Positions 26,166 through 34,633 of a DNA stretch of 64,000 nt are shown here, piece by piece. A model generated the notes under the pieces. That model worked only from the letters and a program-made list of their open reading frames with translations. It ran no database searches and was not told the origin of the DNA. Origin of the DNA: Pigmentibacter ruber (GTDB taxonomy: Bacteria; Bdellovibrionota_B; Oligoflexia; Silvanigrellales; Silvanigrellaceae); NCBI RefSeq assembly GCF_009792895.1, contig NZ_WSSC01000001.1, positions 992,001 through 1,056,000 on the forward strand, written 5' to 3'. A program made the position numbers and the translations under genes. Each line of letters opens with the position of its first letter. The first letter of the stretch is position 1.

Positions 26166-28273
26166 TAATACAAAATATATTAAGTATATTTGTCCTTTCA
26201 TTATGCCTTGCAACACTCTTTATTACTTTAGTTACTTATTTTTTATATCGCTTCAAGCAGTTATTGAAGTTAGGTAAAGTAGATGCAACTCAAATTATTG
26301 AAGGAGTTTTTTTTAAGAAATATGCACCTTATATCCAACCAAAAGAAAAAAAGGAGAAAAATGAATTTGACAGTAAACTAAGTGATAGAAAAACTTTGAT
26401 GAATTTTTTTGCTGTTATAGCTATAATTATTTTTATTTCTCTAATTTCAGGTTATCTTTACAGTTATTTTAGACTTGGGGAAAAAACAATAGATACTAAT
26501 AAATATGAAGGTCTTTTGGCTAAAGGTCTGATGAAGGAATTTCAATTAAATTCTTTACAAGAAGATCCATTATTTAACGAGTTTATTTCGGAAGAAAAAA
26601 AGAAAATACTATTATCTAATTTTTCTAAAATGAATCAATATAAAATTGCAATTTACAAGCCAGATAAATATAAAGATTTTGAAAAAAATCAGGGAATAAT
26701 TTTTGAAGGGTGGAAACAATTCTTTGAAAAATACAAATTTAATTATACTACTTTTTCAGACTTTAATGATATTGATATTGGGAAAATTAATTTATTATTG
26801 CTACCAAATGCTATTTCTTTAAATAAAAAAGCAAAAATTGAAATTGAAAAAATATTAAATAAAAAAATTCCGGTGTTTGCCACAGGTGCGGTTGCCTATT
26901 TTGATGGCCTTGGAGAAATCAATCTAGATCAATTTTCTGAAAAAATATTTGGAATAAAACTAGAAAAAAGCAAACAAAAAAGACCATATTATCCTACGCT
27001 TTTTAAAGCAAATAGCATTCCCTGGATTGATGCACCTCCAGGATTGTTACTAAATTATTTTCCTTATGACAATCAATTTCATGCACATTTTATTGCAGGT
27101 TATCCCTCTATTTTTGAAGGAAATACTCAGTCTGAAATTCGAACCGATAAGTATGATGCTGAATTTGTTGTGCGTGGTGTTTTTAAGGAAAGTAATGCAA
27201 GAACAGTATGGCTTGCTTTGGATCCACCTGTAAAAGATCAAAAAGTAGCAGAAGCAGATCAATATTATTTGGATCTTATGCTTCTTAATTCTTTGCAATG
27301 GGCTTTAGATCTTCCACAAGTTTTGAAGCCAGCATGGAAAGATTTAGCAAAAACAGTTTTTGTCCCTTCGTTGGAAATTTACAGTTTTAATAATTTTATT
27401 AAAAATTATATTGATATTTTAAAAGATTATCGCTTTCCCATGACAATATTTTTAACTTCAGAAGTTATTCAAGAAAATCCTCAATTTATAGAAGACGAGG
27501 CAAATCCAAGCATAGAATTTGCTTCATTAGGAGAAGATGAAAAAATTTTACAAGGAAATACTTTGCAATTTCAATTTCAGGAAATTCAAAACTCTCGTTT
27601 ATTGATTGAAGAAGCTTGGCAAAATAAAGTTTTTGGATTTAAAGCATCTGATGCAAAATTTGATTCCACTACTTTAAATGCTTCAATGCAAAATGGATTA
27701 TATTACTTTTTAGGCAAGCAAAATTTATTTAGGCTTTCTCCTGTTCCTTTAGATGACAATAATTTTGTTTATATTCCAAAAAATTATGCAAAAGAATTGA
27801 AAATGTTTAAAGCAGCAAAATTTCACAATTCATCAATTTTATACAAGGATTTATTGAATCAATTTTCTGAGGTAGAAAAATTAAATGGTGCAGCATTTTA
27901 TAACTTTCCTGCAAAATATTTTGGATCTAAAAATATGGAAAAAGCTTTAGATAATTTTTTAAAAGATATATCGAAAAAAAATGTTTGGAAAACAAATTAT
28001 GTAAATTTAGCACTTTGGTGGTTGGAAAGAGAAAATATTTATGTTAATTTAGTTGCAGAAAATGGGAAAAATAAAATTATCATAAAAAATGAAAATAGCT
28101 TTAAAATTGATTCTTATTCCTTAATATTAGCAAATATTAAGGATAAGAAATATAATATCTTTTTCAATGATAAAAACTTAAAAATAGAATCTACGGATTC
28201 TTATGATTATGTAAAAATTGATGAAATAAATCCAAATAGCACAATTATTTTAAATTTACAGGAAAATTTATGA
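26162..28273 (+). CDS. membrane-anchored protein with degenerate NodB-like deacetylase domain
   Basis: About 703 residues from the ATG at 26162, which forms ATGA with the synthase stop; an upstream TTG is less likely. Membrane helices at about 5-30 and 82-103 put the rest in the periplasm. Residues 160-290 look like a Rossmann or glutamine-amidotransferase-like fold (YKIAIYKPDKY, INLLLLPNAIS, KIPVFATGAVAYF). Residues 395-630 follow a NodB barrel: FPMTIFLTSEV, IEFASLGEDEK where the metal His pair should be, and GFKASDAKFDSTTLNA in place of GFRPPYG. The Asp-Asp and His ligands are missing, so it is probably a binding or scaffold domain. Position suggests the PgaB/PelA-like periplasmic link between synthase and outer-membrane pore. 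Confidence 0.7.
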   Translation: MIIQNILSIFVLSLCLATLFITLVTYFLYRFKQLLKLGKVDATQIIEGVFFKKYAPYIQPKEKKEKNEFDSKLSDRKTLMNFFAVIAIIIFISLISGYLYSYFRLGEKTIDTNKYEGLLAKGLMKEFQLNSLQEDPLFNEFISEEKKKILLSNFSKMNQYKIAIYKPDKYKDFEKNQGIIFEGWKQFFEKYKFNYTTFSDFNDIDIGKINLLLLPNAISLNKKAKIEIEKILNKKIPVFATGAVAYFDGLGEINLDQFSEKIFGIKLEKSKQKRPYYPTLFKANSIPWIDAPPGLLLNYFPYDNQFHAHFIAGYPSIFEGNTQSEIRTDKYDAEFVVRGVFKESNARTVWLALDPPVKDQKVAEADQYYLDLMLLNSLQWALDLPQVLKPAWKDLAKTVFVPSLEIYSFNNFIKNYIDILKDYRFPMTIFLTSEVIQENPQFIEDEANPSIEFASLGEDEKILQGNTLQFQFQEIQNSRLLIEEAWQNKVFGFKASDAKFDSTTLNASMQNGLYYFLGKQNLFRLSPVPLDDNNFVYIPKNYAKELKMFKAAKFHNSSILYKDLLNQFSEVEKLNGAAFYNFPAKYFGSKNMEKALDNFLKDISKKNVWKTNYVNLALWWLERENIYVNLVAENGKNKIIIKNENSFKIDSYSLILANIKDKKYNIFFNDKNLKIESTDSYDYVKIDEINPNSTIILNLQENL

Positions 28274-29244
28274 GAATTATATTTTTCATTATAGTGCTAC
28301 TTTTCCCAATATACTGCTGGGCTGATATGAGTCAGCTGTCAGGAAATTATACTTATCTCCAGTCTTCTGATCAGATGTTTATGCATTCATCAAGTATGGC
28401 ATTTCGAAATAATAGGCGAGATTTATCGTTTCCTTATGAAAATGAAGATGAAGTTGCTTGGGATGTGGGAGGATCTCTTCTTACTACTCAAGGATTTAAT
28501 GCGATTCATAATTATAATGGACAAAGAGGTAATTTTTTATTAGGAAGAAAATTTAGTTCTAACTTTCAAATAGATATTACTTCTGGTGCGCACAGATCTT
28601 ATGATACAAACAATAATAATGATAAAACCATTTACAGTGGTGAAATAAAATTGTTTCTACATTCAGATGAATTATTTGATTTAATATTGTCCGCTAATAG
28701 AGATTATGCATATATTTATACTATTCAACCAGGTGGTACCAATGATCGCTTAACTACAGATGTATTGAATTTTTCTTTCAATTATAATTTTTTACCTTAT
28801 TTAATGACGAGAATGAATGAAAACTATTTTTTTATTTCTGATCAAAATGCAAAATCTGTATCTACAGTTTCGCTTTTGTATGGTATTGCAACAGATGAAC
28901 CTTGGATTTGGGTTGGTCTAGGTTATGAAAATACTTCTTATAAAAATAATACTACGAATTATTGGTCTCCTACAGCTTTTATGGGATTTGGCTTTCGCTC
29001 TGAAGCCAATGTTCCAATTTTTGTAATTGATAATGTATTTTTAAATTTAGAGTTTAATTATAACCGTTTGTGGGATAAGGATACTTGTACTAGAGGAAAC
29101 GGAATAGCTTTTGCATCTAAATTACAATTTGGAAAACGTGACAATCATAATATTGCATTTTTTTATAATCGAATCAATTCAATTGAAGATGGAAATTTGT
29201 GGTTTTCAAATGAAATGGGTATGATATTTAACTTAATGTTTTAA
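28270..29244 (+). CDS. outer-membrane beta-barrel, likely polysaccharide export porin
   Basis: A 324-residue protein with a signal peptide ending at CWA|DM. Regular amphipathic strands run throughout and the chain ends in phenylalanine (MIFNLMF), the usual signal for barrel assembly. The segment NYWSPTAFMGFGF resembles the Y(F/W)SP motif in the C-terminal barrels of BcsC and PgaA. There are no TPR repeats, unlike those proteins. Start overlaps the previous gene by ATGA, so synthase, periplasmic protein and barrel are made together. Inferred role: outer-membrane passage for the polymer. Confidence 0.72.
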   Translation: MRIIFFIIVLLFPIYCWADMSQLSGNYTYLQSSDQMFMHSSSMAFRNNRRDLSFPYENEDEVAWDVGGSLLTTQGFNAIHNYNGQRGNFLLGRKFSSNFQIDITSGAHRSYDTNNNNDKTIYSGEIKLFLHSDELFDLILSANRDYAYIYTIQPGGTNDRLTTDVLNFSFNYNFLPYLMTRMNENYFFISDQNAKSVSTVSLLYGIATDEPWIWVGLGYENTSYKNNTTNYWSPTAFMGFGFRSEANVPIFVIDNVFLNLEFNYNRLWDKDTCTRGNGIAFASKLQFGKRDNHNIAFFYNRINSIEDGNLWFSNEMGMIFNLMF

Positions 29245-29245
29245 T

Positions 29246-30247
29246 TTATTTGCAAACAGAATTTAGCCATGAATTATTTAAATATGGAAAAGGATATTCT
29301 TTGAAAGGTAGTTTTCTTGCTCTTCGCATTTGCTCAAAAAAGGGGATACCTAATTTCATGGGTTGAGGAAAATCTTCTTGATAAATAGGATCTAGTATTG
29401 CTGATTTAGCAGAAACTAGCTTGACATTATTTTGTTTAAATTTATCTATCAATTGTGGCATAATAACTGCATTTAGTGGATTATAATGTAAAAGTAAAAT
29501 ATGGGAAAATTTTCTGTTTGATCCATATATAAAATGCCCCAATTTATCACTATATGTTAATACATGAAAAATATGTACTAAGTAATTTTCTATAAGTTCA
29601 TTAGTTTCTTTTTCAAAATTTCCATTTTTACAACGTATGAATACATCATTATAAATCCAATCTTCTGAATCAACTGTTACTTGTGCTATGATATAATTTC
29701 TTTTTGAAAAATAACTACGGATATCATAACGTTTCTCTGTAGTATTTCCTTCCATTAAATATGGAAAACGGAAAATTTTTAATTCAGGAATTGTTTGAAC
29801 ATAATCTAATAAAATAGATTCATTTCTTTCAATGTCTTGAATAAATTCTTGGGAACTCACTTTTTTAAGATCGAAATGTGAAAAAGTATGATTACCTAAT
29901 AAAAAACCTTTACTTTTCCAGTCTTTTAATATTTTTGTCTGTAGCTCGTTTTGATAAAGTAAAATACCATTCACAAATCCGTATACTTCTGGGACTTTTT
30001 TGTCTGTTAAAGCCTTGATAATTTTTTCTGAAACTTCCTCACGTGACATAAATTTTACTTCAGGACCTGCCGCTGGTAAATCATCAATAGTTATTCCTAA
30101 TTGGATAGGCGCTGGAAAAGGTTTTATTATATATTTAAAATTTTTATCGATTATAATTTCTTCTTGCATTTCTAAAGCATCATCGGCTGCAAAAACAGGC
30201 TCTAGTGCAAATAAAAAAGTATATATAAAAAAAATTTTAAATTTCAT
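29246..30247 (-). CDS. secreted NodB-type polysaccharide deacetylase
   Basis: A 333-residue protein with signal peptide cut at VFA|AD. All NodB motifs are present: TIDDLP (D55-D56), NHTFSH (H120, H124) for the metal, RFPYL (160-164), VDSEDW with an Asp, and LLLH (H254). It should remove N-acetyl groups from an exported amino-sugar polymer in the periplasm, as HfsH or PgaB do. It starts inside the HPt gene's stop (ATGA) and ends one base from the barrel gene's stop on the other strand. The chain continues about 45 residues past the barrel with a basic, proline-containing tail. Confidence 0.88.
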   Translation of the reverse strand: MKFKIFFIYTFLFALEPVFAADDALEMQEEIIIDKNFKYIIKPFPAPIQLGITIDDLPAAGPEVKFMSREEVSEKIIKALTDKKVPEVYGFVNGILLYQNELQTKILKDWKSKGFLLGNHTFSHFDLKKVSSQEFIQDIERNESILLDYVQTIPELKIFRFPYLMEGNTTEKRYDIRSYFSKRNYIIAQVTVDSEDWIYNDVFIRCKNGNFEKETNELIENYLVHIFHVLTYSDKLGHFIYGSNRKFSHILLLHYNPLNAVIMPQLIDKFKQNNVKLVSAKSAILDPIYQEDFPQPMKLGIPFFEQMRRARKLPFKEYPFPYLNNSWLNSVCK

Positions 30248-30612
30248 TTTAAAGAACCTTTTATTTGCAAAAGTTCATTTGCGACACTTTCATATTCTTT
30301 TTTAATTTCATTAAAGATATTTTTCGCCTTTTCAACTTCATTGGTTGCTTTTAAATCTTCTAATGATTGACACTTTCCGCCTAAAATTTCGGCTCCTAAA
30401 GCTCGCACACTGGATTTTATAGAATGAGACTCTTTCGAAGCAGCTTGCAAATCATTTGCGTTTAAGAAGTTTTCAATATTTACTATTTTTTGGGGAGTTG
30501 TTTTTAACAATGTCTCTATTAGATCGAGCAAAAAGTCTGGTTCACCGTCTTCTTGCAGCATTTTTAAACCTTCAATTGTTTGATAATTTATATGCTTAAA
30601 AGTGTCACTCAT
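30244..30612 (-). CDS. HPt phosphotransfer domain protein
   Basis: A 122-residue single-domain protein. The phospho-accepting His is H63 in SHSIKSSVRALGAE, with the helical hairpin and small residues typical of HPt domains. AGGAA lies eight bases upstream of the ATG. It is translationally coupled to the deacetylase gene. HPt proteins pass phosphate between receiver domains, so a natural partner is the receiver protein at 23760, at the far end of the same locus, with a hybrid kinase elsewhere. Confidence 0.85.
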   Translation of the reverse strand: MSDTFKHINYQTIEGLKMLQEDGEPDFLLDLIETLLKTTPQKIVNIENFLNANDLQAASKESHSIKSSVRALGAEILGGKCQSLEDLKATNEVEKAKNIFNEIKKEYESVANELLQIKGSLK

Positions 30613-30706
30613 TTATTTATTCCTATCAATATTATTTTTTCTAAGGAATATTATGACACACTTGCAAGATTTTTTGAAAGAAGCAAAGAAGATTATTTCT
30701 AGTGAA

Positions 30707-31237
30707 TTACTTTCTCAGAATAGTGGGGTCTGGCCAGTTTATTTTATCGCCAAGTAATTGAGCTATTTTTTCTAAGCCTTTCTGATCAATTTCAGTAAAT
30801 CTTGCAAATACGGGGCTATCAATATCAAGGACACCAATCAAATGCTCTAATTCTTGCTTTTTATTAGGGTAAAAAATTGGGATAACAAGCTCTGAAAAAG
30901 TTTCTTTATGGCATGAAATATAATTTTCAATTTTTCCGACATTATCGATGTTCATTGTTTTTAGTTCGGAAGCTGATTTTCCACAAACACCTTTTTCTAA
31001 AGGAATTCGATTACAAGCCATTTTGCCTTGAAAAGGCCCAAGAACAAGATCTTTTTCTTTAAGTAAATAAATTCCTATCCAATTAATTTGAGGTAACATT
31101 TCATTAAGTAATGCTAAAGAATTTGTAAGCTGTGCTAACCAATCAGGTTCAGAAATGATATAAGAATCTACAAGTTTAAATAAATTTGAATAAAATTCTT
31201 CGTTTTTTGTGATATCAATTGCTGGTGTGAAATTCAT
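30707..31237 (-). CDS. msrC: free methionine-(R)-sulfoxide reductase (GAF-type)
   Basis: Reduces free Met-R-sulfoxide using a GAF-fold active site, in the cytoplasm. The 176-residue protein carries the three family cysteines C75 (MACNRI), C85 (GVCGKS) and C109 (ISCHKE). Their spacing of 10 and 24 residues is the same as Cys84/94/118 of the E. coli enzyme. GPFQGK, SELVIPI and GVLDIDSP are also typical. It lies 27 bases after a hydrolase gene on the same strand and may be co-transcribed. Confidence 0.9.
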   Translation of the reverse strand: MNFTPAIDITKNEEFYSNLFKLVDSYIISEPDWLAQLTNSLALLNEMLPQINWIGIYLLKEKDLVLGPFQGKMACNRIPLEKGVCGKSASELKTMNIDNVGKIENYISCHKETFSELVIPIFYPNKKQELEHLIGVLDIDSPVFARFTEIDQKGLEKIAQLLGDKINWPDPTILRK

Positions 31238-31264
31238 TCAAAGCCTCTTTTCGTCAAATGTATT

Positions 31265-32170
31265 TTAGGAATTAATTATTTCTTTTAATTCTTTTAGGGT
31301 TTCTGCTTGTTGTTCAATAGGAAACATATGCGTTCCATTTTTTATTTTAATCCATTTTAATTTTGGGAAAAATAGCTTTACCCAATATTTAGCATTTAGA
31401 TTGCAGGTATCACTATTTTCTCCGACGAGAAAAAAGGGCTGTATTTTGTTCCTAATTTCCTTAGGAATAACTATGAATCCCCGCCATGCTCCCATAGGAT
31501 ATTCTTCAAATATTTTCCCTTCCCAATTGGGATCGTGACGTAAATGAATAATACTATTTTGATCTTTTACGTGAAAACTTCCATTAACATAATTTTCAAC
31601 ACTTTCAAGCGGCCAGTTTTGCATTAATCTACTTTTTTTTAGCTCCTGTTTTGCTATTTCAAATGAGGGAAACATTTTTTTTCTTTTTTTTACTTTTTTA
31701 CTGAGAGGTGAAAGTTCGGTTTTTTTAAGTAAATGTAAAATGAACCATGGAAAAATAACTTTTGATGGCAGTATTGGTGGATCCATTAATATCAGTTTTG
31801 CTACATTTAATTTGCGCATAGAAAGAATAGAAAGCCAAGCACCCAAACTATGTCCACACAAGATCCATTCTTTTATTTGTGGAAATTTTTTTTGCACGGC
31901 AAAAAATAATTCTTCGTGATCTTGAGCTAATATATCCCAAAACCAAACTTTATTTTCATAATTGTCCAAAGATTGTTTCTTAGTTTTTCCAAAACCACGA
32001 ATATCATAAGTAATAATATATGCATTTAATTCTTTGGCCATTTTTTCTAGTAAAGATTTATATGTTAATGCTGGGATTCCATTTGCATGGCTAAAAAAAA
32101 CTGCTTTATTGGTGCTACTAGGCGCTTCAATTTCATAAACAGCAAAATTATTTAAGTTGTATTCAATCAT
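31265..32170 (-). CDS. alpha/beta hydrolase
   Basis: A 301-residue cytoplasmic enzyme. SHANGIPALTY gives the oxyanion loop, the nucleophile is S108 in GHSLGAW, and the acid and base are probably Asp in GENSDTCN and His in NGTHMFP. A Lys-rich cap segment (KKVKKRKKM) follows strand 6. These mark a serine esterase or lipase-like hydrolase; no substrate can be named. AAAGG precedes the ATG. Divergent from the photolyase gene across 111 bases. Confidence 0.85.
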   Translation of the reverse strand: MIEYNLNNFAVYEIEAPSSTNKAVFFSHANGIPALTYKSLLEKMAKELNAYIITYDIRGFGKTKKQSLDNYENKVWFWDILAQDHEELFFAVQKKFPQIKEWILCGHSLGAWLSILSMRKLNVAKLILMDPPILPSKVIFPWFILHLLKKTELSPLSKKVKKRKKMFPSFEIAKQELKKSRLMQNWPLESVENYVNGSFHVKDQNSIIHLRHDPNWEGKIFEEYPMGAWRGFIVIPKEIRNKIQPFFLVGENSDTCNLNAKYWVKLFFPKLKWIKIKNGTHMFPIEQQAETLKELKEIINS

Positions 32171-32281
32171 TCTTTACCTTTCTCAGAATGTTTGCAAAAA
32201 TACTGTTTATTTAGCATACTCCAATGCGCTTTGCTAGAAGCTTTCTTTGCTTATTTTTAAAAGATATTTATTGAGGATTGT

Positions 32282-33685
32282 ATGATTTTTCAAACTTCAC
32301 TTGTTTGGCTCAGAAGAGATATTAGATTGGATGATAACAGAGCTTTGCATGAAGCCTGTCAATCTTCCGAAAGAGTGATTGTATTATTTGTTTTTGATAC
32401 AAATATTTTAAATAAAATTGCAAATAAAAAAGACAGACGAGTTTATTTTATTTATCAATCACTTTTAGAATTAAGAGATTATTTAGAAAAACACGGGAAA
32501 TCTTTAATAGTTGTCTATGGAAACCCATTAGAAGAAATTTCTAAAATTGGAAAAGATTTTCAAATTCAATGCGTCTATGCCAATAAAGATTATGAGCCAA
32601 GTGCTATTGAACGTGATAAAAAAATAAAACTTCAATTACAACAAATAGGCATTGAATTTAAATTATGTAAAGATCAAGTAATATTTGAAGAAAATGAAGT
32701 ATTAAAAAAAGACAATAAACCTTATACAGTATTTACACCTTATAAAAATCAATGGTTGAAACAATTTTCAAATAAAGATTTAACAAAATATACATATAGT
32801 ATGCAAAAAATTGCAAATAAAGAAGAGTTAAAAAAGACGGTTTTTCCATGGAATATAGAAGCAATACATTTTAAATCAACCGATATATTTATTCACCCAG
32901 GAAGGAAAAATGCTTTAACATATCTCGAAAATTTTTCTAAAAAAATAAACGATTACGATACAAAAAGAGATTTTTTCCAACTTTCTGGTACCTCTTTTTT
33001 GTCTATGCATCTTCGTTTTGGAACTTTATCAATTCGTGAAGCATTTATTTTTGCTGAAAAGTTTCATTCAAAAGGCGCAGAAGTTTGGCGCAATGAACTC
33101 ATTTGGCGTGAATTTTATAAAATGATACTTTGGCATTTTCCCCATGTTGTACATAGCACTTTTAAAAAAGAATATTCTAGTTTAAAATGGGATAAGAATG
33201 AAGAATTTTTTGAATGTTGGAAAAATGGAATGACTGGATTTCCTGTTATTGATGCTGCAATGCGTTGTTTTAAAGAAACAGGTTGGATGCATAATCGGTT
33301 AAGAATGATTGTTGCTTCGTTTTTAACAAAAGATTTGCTTCTTGATTATAAAAAAGGTGAGCAGTATTTTGCAGAAAATCTTTTGGATTTTGATTTATCC
33401 TCTAATAATGGTGGTTGGCAGTGGAGTGCTTCCACTGGTTGTGATGCTCAACCTTATTTTCGTGTTTTTAATCCGGAATCACAGTCAGTTAAATTTGATC
33501 CCAGTGGAAAATTTATTCGTCAATATTGTCCTGAATTAAATCATTGTGATGACAAACAAATACATGCTCCATTTGAGTATAATACTGGGTTATTTTCAAG
33601 TAATTTGAAATATCCTAAGCCTATTGTTGAACACGATGCACAACGTTTAAAAGCTATAAAATTATTTAAATTAGATAAGCATTAA
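32282..33685 (+). CDS. phrB: deoxyribodipyrimidine photolyase (class I)
   Basis: Repairs UV-induced cyclobutane pyrimidine dimers with blue light. The 467-residue protein has an N-terminal photolyase domain (VWLRRDIRLDDNRAL) for the antenna pigment. The C-terminal FAD domain has WRNELIWREFYKMIL, GFPVIDAAMRC, TGWMHNRLRMIVASFL, and NNGGWQWSASTGCDAQPYF. The last has the Trp and Asn residues used in FAD reduction and dimer repair. Length matches E. coli PhrB (472). GAGG lies before the ATG. DASH-type features were not seen. Confidence 0.93.
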   Translation: MIFQTSLVWLRRDIRLDDNRALHEACQSSERVIVLFVFDTNILNKIANKKDRRVYFIYQSLLELRDYLEKHGKSLIVVYGNPLEEISKIGKDFQIQCVYANKDYEPSAIERDKKIKLQLQQIGIEFKLCKDQVIFEENEVLKKDNKPYTVFTPYKNQWLKQFSNKDLTKYTYSMQKIANKEELKKTVFPWNIEAIHFKSTDIFIHPGRKNALTYLENFSKKINDYDTKRDFFQLSGTSFLSMHLRFGTLSIREAFIFAEKFHSKGAEVWRNELIWREFYKMILWHFPHVVHSTFKKEYSSLKWDKNEEFFECWKNGMTGFPVIDAAMRCFKETGWMHNRLRMIVASFLTKDLLLDYKKGEQYFAENLLDFDLSSNNGGWQWSASTGCDAQPYFRVFNPESQSVKFDPSGKFIRQYCPELNHCDDKQIHAPFEYNTGLFSSNLKYPKPIVEHDAQRLKAIKLFKLDKH

Positions 33686-33730
33686 AAATGTGCGCTATAT
33701 TTACTATACTTTGTGAGTTACTTGTATTTG

Positions 33731-34033
33731 TTAAAGTTGCTTGTCCACATTTCCTGTGCATGCAGTACTTGAAGGAGTTGGACAGCTATTTGCTGCATAT
33801 GCATAATCGGTAAGAAATTTTGTTAAATATTCTTTAAAATTGTTTTGTTTTTCTAAAAAGGTTAAACTACCTGTGCTTGAAGAACTACTAACAGCTCCAG
33901 ATACTGAAGAACTAACTAATTCCGATGCACTTGATGAGTCTGTTGTATTCAAATCACTAGAATCACTTTTATTACAGCTTGAAATTATTATGCCAGATAA
34001 TAAAAGAAACATAACTAGTTCTTTGCATAACAA
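33731..34033 (-). CDS. small serine-rich lipoprotein, unknown
   Basis: A 100-residue protein with a hydrophobic leader and a lipobox ISSC, so C20 is probably lipidated. The next 40 residues are almost all Ser, Asp, Thr and Ala, a flexible linker. The C-terminus has two cysteines (NSCPTP, TACTGN). The start is probably a TTG at 34033, since GGGAG lies five bases upstream; an ATG seven codons later has no ribosome site. Function unknown; convergent with phrB. Confidence 0.6.
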   Translation of the reverse strand: MLCKELVMFLLLSGIIISSCNKSDSSDLNTTDSSSASELVSSSVSGAVSSSSSTGSLTFLEKQNNFKEYLTKFLTDYAYAANSCPTPSSTACTGNVDKQL

Positions 34034-34142
34034 GAATACTCCCTTTTAATTATGGAACATTAGAGGTAAAAAATCATGCTTTTAATCAAAAAGAACAATA
34101 AAATTTTATTAAGAAACATTTATAAAAATAATTATGCTTTTA

Positions 34143-34529
34143 TTAAGGAACATCAGCAGAAATAATAGAGTTTTTATCTGCTTTTTTCTCTTTTGTACCT
34201 AACTCAAAAGGATTTTTATTACTAAATTGGAAAATATACTCATCCTGTTCAATATAGCCAAAGTTTTCTTTAAGGTAACGTGCTTGTTTTTCAGGAGAGG
34301 TTTTGAGACTTGCAATTTTTTCTTCTAAATTTTGGTTTTGAATTTGAAGTTCCATGATTGTTTGGACTAAAATATCCTTTTCATTTAAAAGTTCCATAAA
34401 ATTTGAAATACCAGCTTTCCCAATAGCAATAGAGGCAATAATTAGCCAAAGAACAACAACAACAACCCAACGCGCTAGTGTTTGGAACCTTTTTGAAAAA
34501 ACTGAAGGATAAGTATTATTTGTATTCAT
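34143..34529 (-). CDS. ftsB: septum-formation protein FtsB/DivIC family
   Basis: A 128-residue bitopic inner-membrane protein. A cytoplasmic N-terminus of about 18 residues, a single helix (VVVVVLWLIIASIAIG), then a leucine/charged coiled coil (MELQIQNQNLEEKIASLK) in the periplasm, and the YLKENFGYIEQDEYIF region typical of DivIC/FtsB. These bridge FtsQ and FtsL in the divisome. The second of two nearby ATGs was chosen because GGAGG is six bases before it. It is 104 bases after epmA on the same strand. Confidence 0.82.
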   Translation of the reverse strand: MNTNNTYPSVFSKRFQTLARWVVVVVLWLIIASIAIGKAGISNFMELLNEKDILVQTIMELQIQNQNLEEKIASLKTSPEKQARYLKENFGYIEQDEYIFQFSNKNPFELGTKEKKADKNSIISADVP

Positions 34530-34633
34530 GCACATCCTCCATCTTAAAAACAGAGTATTTCACCAAATATAGCATAGCACAATTCAGAGCATGGGGTTTG
34601 ACTTTTTTCTGTGCAATAAAATTTGGCACTTTA

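Noticed and set aside
22736-30612. Cellulose (bcs) operon
   Set aside because: The synthase lacks a PilZ domain and the extra helices of BcsA; a NodB deacetylase points to an amino-sugar polymer.
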